From CAYUPI01 sp964446585 (GTDB taxonomy: Bacteria > Verrucomicrobiota > Verrucomicrobiia > Limisphaerales > UBA8199): a stretch of DNA of 64,000 nt. Within the stretch, counting starts at the first letter, position 1, and each line of letters starts with the position of its first letter. Under the pieces are notes generated by a model. That model was not told where the DNA came from. It searched no databases and was given only the letters and a program-made list of their open reading frames with translations. Below are positions 16,504 through 23,729 of the stretch, piece by piece. Location of the stretch: assembly GCA_964446585.1 (NCBI GenBank), contig CAYUPI010000031.1, forward strand, positions 1 through 64,000. The letters run 5' to 3'. The translations under genes were made by a program, and so were the position numbers.

Positions 16504-17928
16504 ATGAATGACAAATTCGATGAACTGGCCAAAGGAATGGCCCAATCCGTCACGCGCCGCGGGGCGCTGAAGAAATTCGGCGTCGGGCTTGCCGGTATCG
16601 CTGCTTTGGCGCTTTGGGCCACCGCCTCGGACTGCGCCGGCCAGACCTACACTATCACCGACCTCGGCACGCTGGGTGGCACCAACAGCCAAGCCTACGG
16701 CATCAACAACTTCGGTCAAGTGGTCGGCATCTCGTTGGACGTCGGGAGCTATAAGAAAACCATCAAGATATGCGAGGGCGGGGGTTACCCCGGGGCCCAT
16801 TGCGATAGCGTCAACGCGACTTTTGCCGAGCAGCGCGCGTTTCTCTGGACCCCCACTCAACGTAACGGCACGAATGGTTCTCTGATCGACCTCGGCACCC
16901 TCGGTGGGCCCAGCAGCACCGCTTATAGCATTAACCGCTCCGGCCAGGTCGTAGGCTATGGAGACACTCACGATTTGCTGACGTGGGGCAATGTGCCTGC
17001 CGATCCTTACGATCATCACGGTTTCCTCTGGAGCCCTGACACCGCCAACGGAACCCAAGGTTCCCTTTCGGACCTAACCATCCTGTTTTCTAGTTTTATT
17101 GAGCCTGTAGCTATTAACGCTTCGGGAGCCATTCTTGATGATGAGGAACGCCTCTGGCAAAACGGAACTTTGATGGACCTAGGGGGCATGTATGCATGGG
17201 GTATTAACGACTTTAGCGAAGTGGTGGGCTCGTCAATTATCGACGGATTTGAACACGCTTTCATCTGGCAGAACGGCGTGAAGACGGACCTTGGCACGCT
17301 TCCAGGCGACGACTTCAGCTATGCTCGCGACATTAATACCAATGGTCAGGTCGTCGGTGTGTCCGGTGTTTACGACGCAGCATCTGGAAGCCTCCTCGGG
17401 GCAAGTGGCTTTCTTTTCATTGTCAATTCGTCTGGAGCGGTCACTGCGCGAACGGCCTTGGGCGCATCATTTGTGCCGGCACGGATCAATAACTTCGGCC
17501 AGGTACTCGGCTACTCACACCCGTCGAATGGAGTGTGGCAGCCTATGCTGTGGGACAGCGTTCACGGCCTTCGTGACAGTGCGGACCTTATCCCGTCGAA
17601 CTCCGGCTGGGTCTTGCGCGAGGTGAACGGTATCAACGACGCCGGACAAATCGTGGGGTTGGGGGTTAGTCCCACTGGGCAACTCCGCGCCTGCCTGCTC
17701 ACACCACTGCCTGCGCCCTGGTTGACTTCCCCCACGCGACTAGCCAACGGCCAGTTTCAATTCACGCTGGTGGGCGATGCCGGCCGAAGCTACACCATCC
17801 AGGCCTCCACGGATCTGGCGACCTGGACCGCCTTGACCAACCTCGTCAGCGCTACCGGGACCAACCAGTTCACCGACCCCGCCGCAGCCGATTCGATCCG
17901 GCAGTTTTATCGTGCAGTGACGCGGTGA
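16504..17928 (+). CDS. HAF-repeat exported protein carrying the family Tat leader
   Basis: The 474-residue product has the full small-protein leader (MNDKFDELAKGMAQS, TRRGALKKFGVGLAGIAALA), including the near-identical DNA and upstream ribosome-binding sequence. It is then followed by a HAF-repeat domain and no cysteine-rich core. Repeats are visible as ITDLGTLGGTNSQAYGINN, IDLGTLGGPSSTAYSINRSG, KTDLGTLPGDDFSYARDINT and weaker copies, each followed by GQVVG-like strings. The last 70 residues (YTIQASTDLATWTALTN...FYRAVTR) are the C-terminal domain common in secreted verrucomicrobial proteins. The HAF family has no established function. The fusion shows that the leader works as a transferable export cassette. 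The ATG at 16504 is fixed by leader alignment. Confidence 0.85.
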   Translation: MNDKFDELAKGMAQSVTRRGALKKFGVGLAGIAALALWATASDCAGQTYTITDLGTLGGTNSQAYGINNFGQVVGISLDVGSYKKTIKICEGGGYPGAHCDSVNATFAEQRAFLWTPTQRNGTNGSLIDLGTLGGPSSTAYSINRSGQVVGYGDTHDLLTWGNVPADPYDHHGFLWSPDTANGTQGSLSDLTILFSSFIEPVAINASGAILDDEERLWQNGTLMDLGGMYAWGINDFSEVVGSSIIDGFEHAFIWQNGVKTDLGTLPGDDFSYARDINTNGQVVGVSGVYDAASGSLLGASGFLFIVNSSGAVTARTALGASFVPARINNFGQVLGYSHPSNGVWQPMLWDSVHGLRDSADLIPSNSGWVLREVNGINDAGQIVGLGVSPTGQLRACLLTPLPAPWLTSPTRLANGQFQFTLVGDAGRSYTIQASTDLATWTALTNLVSATGTNQFTDPAAADSIRQFYRAVTR

Positions 17929-17979
17929 AGGTTTTCACTGCAGGCAACGGCCAACAACAAACAAAACGAAAGGAAAATT

Positions 17980-18246
17980 ATGAACGACAAATTCGATGAA
18001 CTGGCCAAGGGCCTGGCCCAATCCGTCACGCGCCGCGGGGCACTGAAGAGATTCGGCCTCGGCCTCGCGGGTTTCGTGCTGGCCGCCTTGGGGGTTACCC
18101 CGCGAGCGCAAGCGAAGGAATTCTCGTGCGGCTGCGGTTCGCTTTTCTACGGCTGCGCCAAGCACTATCCGGACGCTTTTGGCACTTGCCTTTATTATTG
18201 CAACGACAAATGTGCAGGCAAAGCCGGTCACAAAGGAGGGATCTGA
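17980..18246 (+). CDS. Small Tat-leader cysteine-rich exported protein (member 11)
   Basis: An 88-residue protein with leader MNDKFDELAKGLAQS, TRRGALKRFGLGLAGFVLAA, cleavage near AQA at about residue 45. The core has C-x1-C-x6-C-x10-C-x3-C-x3-C (CGCGSLFYGC, then CLYYCNDKC) and a basic tail (AGKAGHKGGI). It is the last member of the second array, 51 bases after the HAF gene and preceded by AACGAAAGGAAAATT. The function is unknown. Confidence 0.8.
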   Translation: MNDKFDELAKGLAQSVTRRGALKRFGLGLAGFVLAALGVTPRAQAKEFSCGCGSLFYGCAKHYPDAFGTCLYYCNDKCAGKAGHKGGI

Positions 18247-18369
18247 AAGGCGGCGACGCCACAACTTCACTGGCTCGTGCGCTGCTTCTTGGTGCAGAAA
18301 CAACAACAAGCAGCCCAAAGCAAAAGGACCGTAATTAACTCCCCAACCAGTCATCAATCATCACGTAGG

Positions 18370-18852
18370 TTAGCGTTTGAGCGCCTCGTGTTTTTCCTTC
18401 AGCGGCACGAAATTCCCTTCTTCGCAACAGGTTACAAAACTCTCTGTCACCGATTTCAGCTCCTCCCAGCGTGCGCGGATCTGCTCGGATTCCTTTTTCG
18501 TGATCTGATTATCAGCGGCAGCGGTGGCAATGACCGCCAGCAGATCGGCGAATTCCTGCACAATTTCATTAGTAGCGGGAATCAAAAACGACGGGTGAGG
18601 CTTGTTCACCTTGGGGTTGAGAATGAAGAAACCTCCTACCCGTTGGCAGATCCATTGTACTAATCTCCGATCCTGGGTGCAGTGGAGCAATGCATCCAGT
18701 CGGTCCAGAGGATTGGTGCTTCCGCTGCCGGCAGCGGCGTCCGGCGGCTCGGCCCACTTATAAATCATCGAGAGGGACAGACCAAGCTCTGCCGCCACCT
18801 TCTTGGGACTGCACTGCTGGAAGACTTCACGCAGGATCTCATGTGAATGCAT
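18370..18852 (-). CDS. CII-like helix-turn-helix regulator
   Basis: A 160-residue protein. Residues 1-35 contain a helix-turn-helix (LREVFQQCSPKKVAAELGLS then LSMIYKWAEPP) followed by NPLDRLDALLHCTQD and LVQWICQRVGGFFI. This resembles the phage CII/CP76-type regulatory family that is frequent on verrucomicrobial chromosomes; I recognise the layout, not a specific ortholog. The C-terminal part is a helical region (IVQEFADLLAVIATAAADNQ) that may mediate oligomerisation. It converges on the small-protein array and faces away from 19112. There are no phage structural genes nearby, so it need not be prophage-borne. Confidence 0.65.
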   Translation of the reverse strand: MHSHEILREVFQQCSPKKVAAELGLSLSMIYKWAEPPDAAAGSGSTNPLDRLDALLHCTQDRRLVQWICQRVGGFFILNPKVNKPHPSFLIPATNEIVQEFADLLAVIATAAADNQITKKESEQIRARWEELKSVTESFVTCCEEGNFVPLKEKHEALKR

Positions 18853-18962
18853 GCGGCCACATTGGAAAAGCAGCCGTGCCTTGGCAAGACGGAACAGGAC
18901 AGCCTGGTTCTAACCAAGTGTTACGATAAGACCAGCAGGCTGCCGAAAAGGTAGCCGCCAGG

Positions 18963-19011
18963 TAACGAGGCGGATCTCCAGGAAAGTCTGAGTGCCGCTT
19001 CCGCCTCGTTA
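18963..19011. repeat. Perfect 12-base inverted repeat between divergent genes
   Basis: TAACGAGGCGGA (18963-18974) and TCCGCCTCGTTA (19000-19011) are perfect complements with a 25-base loop. They lie in the 259-base space between the CII-like regulator and the gene at 19112, so this could be an operator or the stem of a small RNA. The rest of the spacer shows nothing I can name. Confidence 0.5.
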
Positions 19012-19111
19012 TCGGCGGCTGCACGTTGCGCCCGCTTTTTCAACGGGCAGCTGGTCCGGGAGCCGGCACTTCCTGCTGCGAGTTTGAGAATCTGCTCGGC
19101 TGGCATCGATT

Positions 19112-19402
19112 ATGCCTATTCAAGAAATTGAGAAAATGAAACCGATCCACTATCTCAGAGGCTTGCCAGTCGGCTCAGCGGTGCGGATTGCTTTCCAACT
19201 CGACGCCGCGCGGGCCGATTGCAGCAAGGTGGCTCAACGACTACTCAGCCAGGAGCCGGTCAATGAGGAGGAATTGGAGGATTGCGCCCGCCTGGACGAG
19301 GTCCTGGCCCGAGTGCACAGGATCCTGCGAGCAACGGTGCGCAGCATCATGCTCTCCCGGCTCAAACGCCGCCGACACGTGCGACCGCGGGGCAGGGGAT
19401 AG
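19112..19402 (+). CDS. Small protein of unknown function
   Basis: A 96-residue frame (or 88 from the ATG at 19136) rich in charged residues with predicted helices (SAVRIAFQLDAARADCSKVA; NEEELEDCARLDEVLARVHR) and a very basic end (KRRRHVRPRGRG). I do not recognise the family. The frame is clean, and the stop lies 6 bases from the convergent leuD end. The moderate length and absence of a strong ribosome-binding site make it a tentative gene. Confidence 0.4.
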   Translation: MPIQEIEKMKPIHYLRGLPVGSAVRIAFQLDAARADCSKVAQRLLSQEPVNEEELEDCARLDEVLARVHRILRATVRSIMLSRLKRRRHVRPRGRG

Positions 19403-19408
19403 GGCGAG

Positions 19409-19957
19409 CTACTTTGGGATCATTCCGGTCTGGCGCGCGTAGTTAAAAATGCCGCCCGCGTCCACCACCGGGCGCACGTCGCCCAACGGTTTAAAGTGAA
19501 ACGCTTTTCCGCTTTTCTGGACCACGACTGTGCCCGCGTCCAGGTCGACAGTTACGACGTCACCGGTCCGCAGCGCGGTGCAGACTCGTTCCAAACATTC
19601 GCAGGGATATAATTCTCCGGTCGCGACACAATTCCGGAAAAAAATGCGGGCGAAGCTTTCAGCCAGCACGACTTTGCAACCCGCCGAGCCCAGGGCGATC
19701 GGCGCGTGCTCGCGGGAACTACCGCAGCCGAAGTTGCGGCCGGCTACGACCACCGGGTACTCGCTGTCCAATCGGCCCTCTTTAACAAACCGCTGCGCGT
19801 ACAGCGATTCCGGCAAACCGCACAGGGCGTAAGAACCAAGCTTTTCGTACTCTTCGGGTATGGTCGGCACCAGGTTCAGGTACTGGGCCGGGATGATTTG
19901 GTCGGTGTCGATGTTATCCTGGACAACATAGACAGGTCCGCTGAACACTGATTTCAT
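19409..19957 (-). CDS. leuD: 3-isopropylmalate dehydratase small subunit
   Basis: A 182-residue protein from the ATG at 19957; an upstream start at 19993 would add 12 residues without homology. Conserved aconitase-swivel features are DNIDTDQIIPAQYL near the N-terminus, GRNFGCGSSREHAP, ALGSAGCKVVLAESFARIFF and RNCVATGELYPCE. With a large subunit (LeuC, not in this window) it would isomerise 2- to 3-isopropylmalate in leucine synthesis. The short form is of the type shared with homoaconitase small subunits, so that substrate cannot be ruled out. No other leu genes are adjacent. Confidence 0.88.
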   Translation of the reverse strand: MKSVFSGPVYVVQDNIDTDQIIPAQYLNLVPTIPEEYEKLGSYALCGLPESLYAQRFVKEGRLDSEYPVVVAGRNFGCGSSREHAPIALGSAGCKVVLAESFARIFFRNCVATGELYPCECLERVCTALRTGDVVTVDLDAGTVVVQKSGKAFHFKPLGDVRPVVDAGGIFNYARQTGMIPK

Positions 19958-20134
19958 ACGAGGGGAGTGTCGCGCAGCGTGCACATTTTTCAATCACATT
20001 CCCATTTCCAGCTTAACGGGTCACTGGAGGTGTAGGGCCAGAATAACCTTGCCAATCCTAGGCCAAACGACTATAAGAAGCCGACCCTGAACCCTGGCTT
20101 AGTCAGCACAGAATCGGTCTGACAGGAATCCTAT

Positions 20135-23100
20135 ATGAACAACGCGACGTGTCGGCACTCAGGCCGCATTTGCATTTTCTTACGACTCGGAACGGTCTCT
20201 AAAGCAGGCTTCGTAGCTCTCGTCCTGCTCGGGCTGGGAGCCACTCAAGCGACGGCTGCAGCCGGAGAGTCCCCAAGCTGTGTGCTGGTGGAAAAGGAAG
20301 GGAAAGTCGAATTTGCCCGGAAAGGCACAACGGCCTGGAGTGCGGCGCAGCTCAACGAGAAACTGCAACCTGGCGACCGTCTGCGGACCGGCTCCCGCAG
20401 CCGCGCCGCCTTGCGCTGGTCGGAATTGAGCGTGGTCCGGGTCGGCGAATTGACCAGCGTGGAAATCCAGCCACCGGCCAAATCCGGCGATAAGCCGCAA
20501 CTCGACCTTCGCTCCGGCACAACTTATTTCTTCAGCCGCGAGAAGCCCACCGAAGTCCAATTCCGAACGCCGGTAGCCTCCGGGGCCATTCGCGGAACGG
20601 AATTCAATCTCGAAGTGGCTGAGGATGGCCGCACCGTCCTGTCACTGCTCGATGGCAATGTGGATTTATCGAACGAACAGGGCGCCGCCAGCCTGAGCAG
20701 CGGCCAGCAGGGAACAGTCGAGCCTGGCAGCGCGCCCAAGAAGACCGCGCTTCTGAACGCAGTCAATGTGATCCAATGGGCATTGTATTACCCGGCCGTG
20801 ATCGATCCGGACGAACTCGGAATGAAAGATCAGGAAAAAGAAAGCTTCCGCGCCTCGCTTGATGCCTATCGAAATGGAGATCTGCTGGGCGCCTTGAGCG
20901 GTTTTCCTGAAAATGCCACGTTGGCTACGGAACCCGCGCACCTGCTTCACGCCGCCATGCTGTTGGCGGCCGGAAAAGTGCAAGAGACTGAGAACGAACT
21001 GAAAAATGCCCAGGCCGGCTCTCCTTCAGCGGCCGCCCTGCGCGAGGTGATTGCGGCCGTGAAGCATCAAACCGTCAGCCCGCTGCCGGCACCGACAACA
21101 GCCAGCGGGTGGCTGGCGCGTTCCTATTACCTCCAATCTCGCGGCCAACTGACTGAAGCGCTGGACGCGGCCCGCCAAGCCGCGGCGAAAGCACCACGCT
21201 TCGGCGCCGCCCAGGTGCGCCTCGCCGAGCTCGAGTTCAGTTTTGGGCATACGGATGCAGCGCTTGTGGCGTTGAACCAAGGAATAGCGCTCTCACCGCG
21301 AAACGCGGAAGGGCTGGCCCTCAAAGGATTCCTGCACAGCGCGAGGAATGAATTTTCTGAGGCCCTCACCTTTTTCGACCAGGCCATCGCCGCCGATGGA
21401 GCGCTGGCAAACGCCTGGCTCGGACGCGGTTTGGTCCAGATTCGCAAAGGCCGTCATCACGAAGGCCTCGCTGATCTGCAGGTTGCGGCGACGCTTGAAC
21501 CACAACGCGCCGTGCTCCGGAGTTACCTGGGAAAAGCTTTCAGCGACAGTTACGATATACCTCACGCGCGCAAGGAGCTGCAGATGGCGCAGACCCTGGA
21601 TCCCAACGATCCCACGAGCTGGCTATATCTCGCGCTGCTTGACGAGCAGGGTAATCGCATCAATGAAGCGGTGGAGGACCTGGAAAAATCCAAAGATCTC
21701 AATGAAAACCGCAGCCTGTTCCGGTCGCGCCTGCTGCTGGACCAGGACCAGGCCGTGAGGGGCGCAAATCTCGCCGCGATTTATCGCGACGACGGCATGC
21801 GCGACCGCAGCGCGCTCGAAGCCGCTCGCGCAGTGAACCTCGACTACGGCAATTACTCAGCCCACCTTTTTCTGGCGAACAGCTACGACGCCCTGCGCGA
21901 CCCCAAACAAATCAACCTGCGCTATGAAACGCCCTGGTTCAGCGAATTGCTCCTGGCCAATCTGCTCATGCCGGTCAATGGCGGGAACTTGTCTCAGAAT
22001 GTCTCGCAGCAGGAATACTCAAAGCTGTTCGCCAACGACGGCCTCGGAATATTTTCCAGCACCGAATACTCCAGCAGGGGTGATTGGGTGGAAAACGCGT
22101 CGCAATACGGAGTGTTCGGAAATTCGAGCTACTCGGTCGACGCCTTCTACCGGACCCAGAATGGCTTCCGGTCGAATAATGACCTGGAACAGACCGCCGT
22201 GGCAGGGCGCTTCAAGCAGCAACTGACCGACAAGGACAGCGTCTTTCTCCAGATTGGCTATTTTAGAGCCGAATCGGGGGATGTTGTTCAATATTACGAC
22301 CAGAATAGCCACAGCCCGACCTTCCGGGCCAAGGAAACCCAGGAGCCGAATTTGCTCGTGGGCTACCACCGTGAATGGTCGCCCGGGAACCACACCCTGT
22401 TCCTCTTCAGCCGCTTTGACGATACCCTGAAGATTAACGACTCCAACTCCGCGCCGCTCACCCGGACCATGGCCATGTTCGCCGGCGGCCCGACTCTCGA
22501 CAGCGCCGGCTTTCTTAGCGGCTTCGCGCTGGGCTATCAAAGCGATCTCGAGGCCTACTCGACTGAGTTGCAGCAGATTTGGCAATCCCATGACAACACC
22601 GTCATTGCCGGTGGCCGCTATCAGTTCGCTTGGGCCGACACCACCAGCGTGCTGCACCGGCCTCCGCCGACTCCGTTTTCTCAGGACATCCAGGTTCCCC
22701 AGGATGTCAGCGTTGACCTCGATCGCCTCAGTTTCTACGCCTACGATCACTGGCAGATTCTGGATTCCTTGCGGCTCAGCGCCGGAGTTGAATACGACCG
22801 CCTTCATTATCCTCGCAACATTGACACTGCTCCCATTACGGGCGACGAGACTACCAGTGAGCAGGTCTCCCCCAAGGCCGGTATCCTTTGGTCGCCGTGC
22901 AAGGACACTCACCTTCGCTTCGCCTATACCCGTTCGCTCGGCGGCGTCTTTTTTGACCAAAGCGTTCGGCTCGAGCCCGTGCAGATCGAAGGCTTCACGA
23001 CTGCTTTCCGCAACCTGATTCCCGATGGCGGCCTGGTGCCCGGCACGCGCTTCGAGACCTTTGGAGTCGGCATCGATCATCGCATCGAAAAGACCGGCAC

Positions 23101-23686
23101 TTACCTCCAGGTTCAAGGGGAGCTCCTGAATTCGGATGGGACTCGCACGGTCGGCCTGCTGACCAATGATGTTTCGAGCGCCTCGCCTCTAGCGCCCACC
23201 AACCCTTCGGGGACACCTCAAGTGCTTGACTTCACCGAAAAATCCTTGCTGGTTTCCGCCAACCAACTTCTCGGAAAGGAATGGGCCTTTGGCGTCAGCT
23301 ACAAAATAACTCAGGCCGACCTGGTGTCTCGCTTTTCACAAATCCCGAGCTCGGCCTTTCTGCTGCAGAATCCGAACCAGGATGTGACCTCATTCCTCCA
23401 CCAGGTGAATCTGTACGCGATCTACCAATGCGCGTGCGGCTTCTTTGCGAGCTTCGACGCTCTCTGGTCACAGCAGTCTAACCAGGGCTACTCGCCAGAC
23501 ATCCCCGGCGACGATTTCTGGCAGTTCAATGTTTTCGCCGGCTACCGCTTCCTCCAGCGCCGCGCCGAAGCGCGCCTCGGCGTGCTCAACTTGACCGATC
23601 GCGACTACAAGCTCAACCCGCTCACCTTGTACAACGAACTCCCGCGTGAGCGCATGTTGACTGTCAGCTTCAAGTTCAATTTCTAG
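20135..23686 (+). CDS. FecR-TPR outer-membrane beta-barrel protein
   Basis: A 1183-residue protein with a signal peptide (GFVALVLLGLGATQATAAAG). A FecR-type domain follows at about 50-215 (GDRLRTGSRSRAALRWSELS; TPVASGAIRGTEFNLEVAED). TPR repeats span about 260-570 (LAWLGRGLVQIRKG-type and LDPNDPTSWLYLALLDEQGN). The last ~580 residues are rich in amphipathic beta-strands and end YNELPRERMLTVSFKFNF, with the terminal Phe typical of TonB-receptor/porin-like barrels. No plug domain or TonB box is evident, so transport is uncertain. The adenylate cyclase gene begins 43 bases downstream; FecR and CHASE2 proteins are known to co-occur. It may couple an envelope signal to cAMP. Confidence 0.85.
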   Translation: MNNATCRHSGRICIFLRLGTVSKAGFVALVLLGLGATQATAAAGESPSCVLVEKEGKVEFARKGTTAWSAAQLNEKLQPGDRLRTGSRSRAALRWSELSVVRVGELTSVEIQPPAKSGDKPQLDLRSGTTYFFSREKPTEVQFRTPVASGAIRGTEFNLEVAEDGRTVLSLLDGNVDLSNEQGAASLSSGQQGTVEPGSAPKKTALLNAVNVIQWALYYPAVIDPDELGMKDQEKESFRASLDAYRNGDLLGALSGFPENATLATEPAHLLHAAMLLAAGKVQETENELKNAQAGSPSAAALREVIAAVKHQTVSPLPAPTTASGWLARSYYLQSRGQLTEALDAARQAAAKAPRFGAAQVRLAELEFSFGHTDAALVALNQGIALSPRNAEGLALKGFLHSARNEFSEALTFFDQAIAADGALANAWLGRGLVQIRKGRHHEGLADLQVAATLEPQRAVLRSYLGKAFSDSYDIPHARKELQMAQTLDPNDPTSWLYLALLDEQGNRINEAVEDLEKSKDLNENRSLFRSRLLLDQDQAVRGANLAAIYRDDGMRDRSALEAARAVNLDYGNYSAHLFLANSYDALRDPKQINLRYETPWFSELLLANLLMPVNGGNLSQNVSQQEYSKLFANDGLGIFSSTEYSSRGDWVENASQYGVFGNSSYSVDAFYRTQNGFRSNNDLEQTAVAGRFKQQLTDKDSVFLQIGYFRAESGDVVQYYDQNSHSPTFRAKETQEPNLLVGYHREWSPGNHTLFLFSRFDDTLKINDSNSAPLTRTMAMFAGGPTLDSAGFLSGFALGYQSDLEAYSTELQQIWQSHDNTVIAGGRYQFAWADTTSVLHRPPPTPFSQDIQVPQDVSVDLDRLSFYAYDHWQILDSLRLSAGVEYDRLHYPRNIDTAPITGDETTSEQVSPKAGILWSPCKDTHLRFAYTRSLGGVFFDQSVRLEPVQIEGFTTAFRNLIPDGGLVPGTRFETFGVGIDHRIEKTGTYLQVQGELLNSDGTRTVGLLTNDVSSASPLAPTNPSGTPQVLDFTEKSLLVSANQLLGKEWAFGVSYKITQADLVSRFSQIPSSAFLLQNPNQDVTSFLHQVNLYAIYQCACGFFASFDALWSQQSNQGYSPDIPGDDFWQFNVFAGYRFLQRRAEARLGVLNLTDRDYKLNPLTLYNELPRERMLTVSFKFNF

Positions 23687-23729
23687 TCACAAGTCCGGCT
23701 CTTCGCTACTATGCGTATGGATCGCCACC

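Noticed and set aside
6817..18246. Small genes considered as RiPP precursors with a maturation cluster
   Set aside because: The leader is a Tat-type signal with a hydrophobic stretch and an AxA site. No radical-SAM, cyclodehydratase, LanM-like or peptidase-transporter gene is nearby. It cannot be fully excluded, but it is not supported.
18370..18852. Prophage boundary because of the CII-like regulator
   Set aside because: No integrase, capsid, tail, lysis or attachment-site sequence was seen on either side.
22019..23116. Minus-strand open frame of 365 codons
   Set aside because: It is the shadow of the beta-barrel part of the FecR protein; no domain was recognised.
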